Below are positions 61,844 to 64,000 of a DNA stretch of 64,000 nt, piece by piece (the first letter of the stretch is position 1; every line of letters begins with the position of its first letter). The position numbers were made by a program, and so were the translations under genes. The notes beneath the pieces were generated by a model. It was not told the origin of the DNA and did no database searches. It was given only the letters and a program-made list of their open reading frames with translations. This DNA is from Motacilla alba alba (Eukaryota; Chordata; Aves; Passeriformes; Motacillidae): NCBI RefSeq assembly GCF_015832195.1, contig NC_052027.1, forward strand, positions 5,968,649-6,032,648. The letters are read 5' to 3'.

Positions 61844-61857
61844 CTGCCACCTGCTAG
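61844..61857 (-). promoter_or_regulatory. CTCF-like motif (13 of 14 positions)
   Basis: Plus-strand CTGCCACCTGCTAG matches the reverse CTCF core with one mismatch, in the region upstream of SLC25A26. Confidence 0.35.
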
Positions 61858-64000
61858 TCCCCTTATTAATTAAAAAGACACAAACAAACCCATCCTTCTG
61901 TGGTTCCCAAAGTCCCTAGAAGCCACACAGCTACTCAGGTTAGGTATGCCAGGAGATGATTTCAGAGCTTAAAACCAGCAGGAGATCTCAGGCTGATTGA
62001 TTAAGAAAATAGATACAAAGGGGGGAGATAGATGCACCTGTGACAGCAGAACCCCTCTGTGAAACAAAGGGGGCAAGAATATATCCACCATAGTAAAGGG
62101 AAACTACTTCCCTGGGCATAGGAAAATGTGCTAGATGGGTTATTTCAGAGTCTTGAACACCTTGCAGGAAGTCTGGGATATCCAATGCTCAGGTGACTCC
62201 AAAGCCACTGGGATCAGTATTTTTGTTTGTCTTTGTGTTTAGGCATCCATGAAATTTAGGAGACAAAGTTGTCTTATGTGAACAACAAAACGCAAGTCAG
62301 AACTTAAATTGTGGGCTTGGTTGGTAGCAGCAGATTAAACATTAGAACCCTTTCAACTAAGGAAAATACTCAGGAAAGGCTTAAAATCAACTTACTGTGC
62401 AAGAAGAAAAATCAGTACCCCAGCTCCTTCATCCTGAAGGCTAATCACTGCAAGATTAGCAGTGATTTTACAGAGCTTTGCTGTACCTTGATCTTTGAGA
62501 GCAAAAGTAAAGTCAAAATTCAGCTATTTCTTTCCAGCCCATCTTATTGCTGTGCTCCAAGAGCACCATACAGCAGCACCCCTCAGCTGAGAAACCTTTT
62601 GGTCTGGAGCAGAACTCGCTGTAGCCCAGCCTGTTAAACCTTCTTTGGGTGACTGTGCTCAACTTTACCTTTGATAGATCAGTGATCCCTCCCTTCCTCA
62701 GCTGACATGGCTGGGAGTGACAATCCCTTAAAAAGGCAGATGGGAGAGTGTTACAGAGGAAGTGTTGTGTCTTTTTCCTTTCTCAGAGGGGCCTGGGATA
62801 GGAGAGAAGACAGCATCTCCAAAGTCTGCTGGTTATTAAGCAGTGAGTTAGAAGAACAGTCTGACTCCAGTGGAAGGGAAGGGAAAGCTGGGGTGGGCTC
62901 TATGAGAAAATAGGCTGAATAGCAAGAGCAGGATGGTGGGAGGTTTTTTTGCTTTGTGGACAAATTTGTCTTATTTGAGAAGTGCTATGGGACATTAACC
63001 AGTCTCTGCTTGGTCAGCAGCCTGCTCAGATAGGAGTATTATGTTTAAGACTAAAGATATTATTCTTGCACTCTGTCATGTGCTGTGCCACATCCCTCCA
63101 GGCTGTGCCCCCCAAAACTGACCCTGCTCTCAGTCAAGAACAATTTACTGAAATTTTTGCAGCAGGTGGTGTCCAGGTCTTGGTCTTTGAACTCACTGAG
63201 TACTCTAAGAAAGCCCTTCAGTGATATTATTCAGAGTTTCAAATTACTTGCCATGCTTTAAATGCTTAAATAGATGCTGGATCTAGTCTTCAATTTGTTA
63301 AAAATTGTATCTGAGCCGGAAAGATTGCTTTAACTTTCACAGCTAAGACTTTGGACAGATAAAAAGAGCAACTCTTCCAAGAGTCAGAACTAGGTGTTTT
63401 GACAGTGTTTCTCCTGTCATTTTATTTAATAATCCATTGCCCCTCGGTTAATAGCTTTCTGCTTGATTAGCCTGTATAAATCAAAACTTCACAGCTTTAT
63501 CCCTGACATGTTTTACATTCTGAGCTGAGGGTAATGAATCGTGCCATGGCTTGATGTACTCTGCCTTCTGTTTAGAGGAAGTCCTGTGTCAAGGAAACAC
63601 CTTGGCTTTCAAATTGAGTTATCAGTACTCTGTCAAAATCCAGAGGAGGAAATGCAGAGGATCCTAACACTGTGCATCAGGGATTGCACAGCCCTGAGCA
63701 CAGAGTGAAGCTGCAGGGACTGGCTTAGCTTATGCTGGCAGCTCTTGGGGGTCTTCACTAACACATGAAACTGCCTGCTCTGCATTTCCTGCCTTCCTGC
63801 TCCAACCTGCTGCCCACACTGCCCTGTTTGGAGTGGTGCAGCAGCACCAGCCTGGTTTCCTTGCAGCTGATCCCCCAGGGTTCCCCTCCAGGCTCTGGGG
63901 GCTGCTGCAAACCTGGGTCAGGAGGCGCCCGTGGCACCTCCAGAACGGGTGTAGCTCAAGATGCTGAGCTGTGATCAGGGTGAGCTGCTGCTGTTCCTCA

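Larger units (their letters stand above)
49051..64000. other. Region upstream of SLC25A26
   Basis: Mostly unannotatable noncoding sequence apart from the CRE, CR1 tail, inverted repeat, tandem duplication and three weak exon-like segments listed separately. From 56000 to 64000 I see only short chance frames, one CTCF-like motif and a T/A tract. The human neighbour in this direction is MAGI1, but no MAGI1 exon was recognised. Confidence 0.6.

Noticed and set aside
63947..63977. tRNA-like start (GGTGTAGCTCAAGATGC)
   Set aside because: No B box or matching acceptor stem was found within the expected distance.

Overview
This window is vertebrate nuclear DNA, almost certainly from a bird and probably a songbird (passerine). 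It has very low coding density, long introns with consensus GT/AG sites, several CR1 LINE tails of avian type, and a solo LTR resembling an endogenous-retrovirus LTR common in passerine genomes. The host assignment comes from recalled repeat families, not from a search.

The only gene I can identify is the 5' half of SLC25A26, the mitochondrial S-adenosylmethionine carrier, on the minus strand. Five coding exons lie at 48694-48726, 45132-45288, 43508-43617, 29994-30098 and 28761-28808. They join in frame to give the first 151 residues of a protein that is about 274 residues long in human. This covers the first repeat, with the carrier signature PLDTVK, and the second repeat, with PSEVVK and GLYRG. 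Exons for the third repeat were not found by eye in 1-28760 and should lie left of the window. All five exons look intact.

The gene starts inside a CpG island (about 48630-49050) with NRF1-like, E-box and YY1-like motifs and a perfect CRE about 485 bp upstream of the ATG. This fits a nuclear gene for a mitochondrial protein. Intron 1 begins beside an AT-rich microsatellite and a probable degenerate LTR. Intron 3 (13.4 kb) is large and holds one unexplained exon-like segment at 33298-33373. Intron 5 fills the left 28.7 kb. It contains the most unusual local structure: a second CpG-rich block (20190-20410) with a perfect CTCF core motif, followed by a 78-bp array of almost four copies carrying CCAAT and TTTAAATA boxes and a built-in hairpin, and then a short plus-strand segment with excellent splice sites (21041-21086). 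Together these look like an intronic promoter of an unannotated plus-strand transcript, but this is inference.

The right 15 kb (48950-64000) is upstream of SLC25A26. From human synteny MAGI1 would be the divergent neighbour further right, but no MAGI1 exon was recognised. This part holds a CR1 tail, a perfect 15-bp inverted repeat, a 20-bp duplication, and three coding-like segments I cannot name: a minus-strand pair at 50875-51458, a transmembrane-encoding plus-strand segment at 52236-52363, and a well-bounded plus-strand exon candidate at 55308-55452.

I saw no rRNA, tRNA, CRISPR array, prokaryotic feature or complete provirus.
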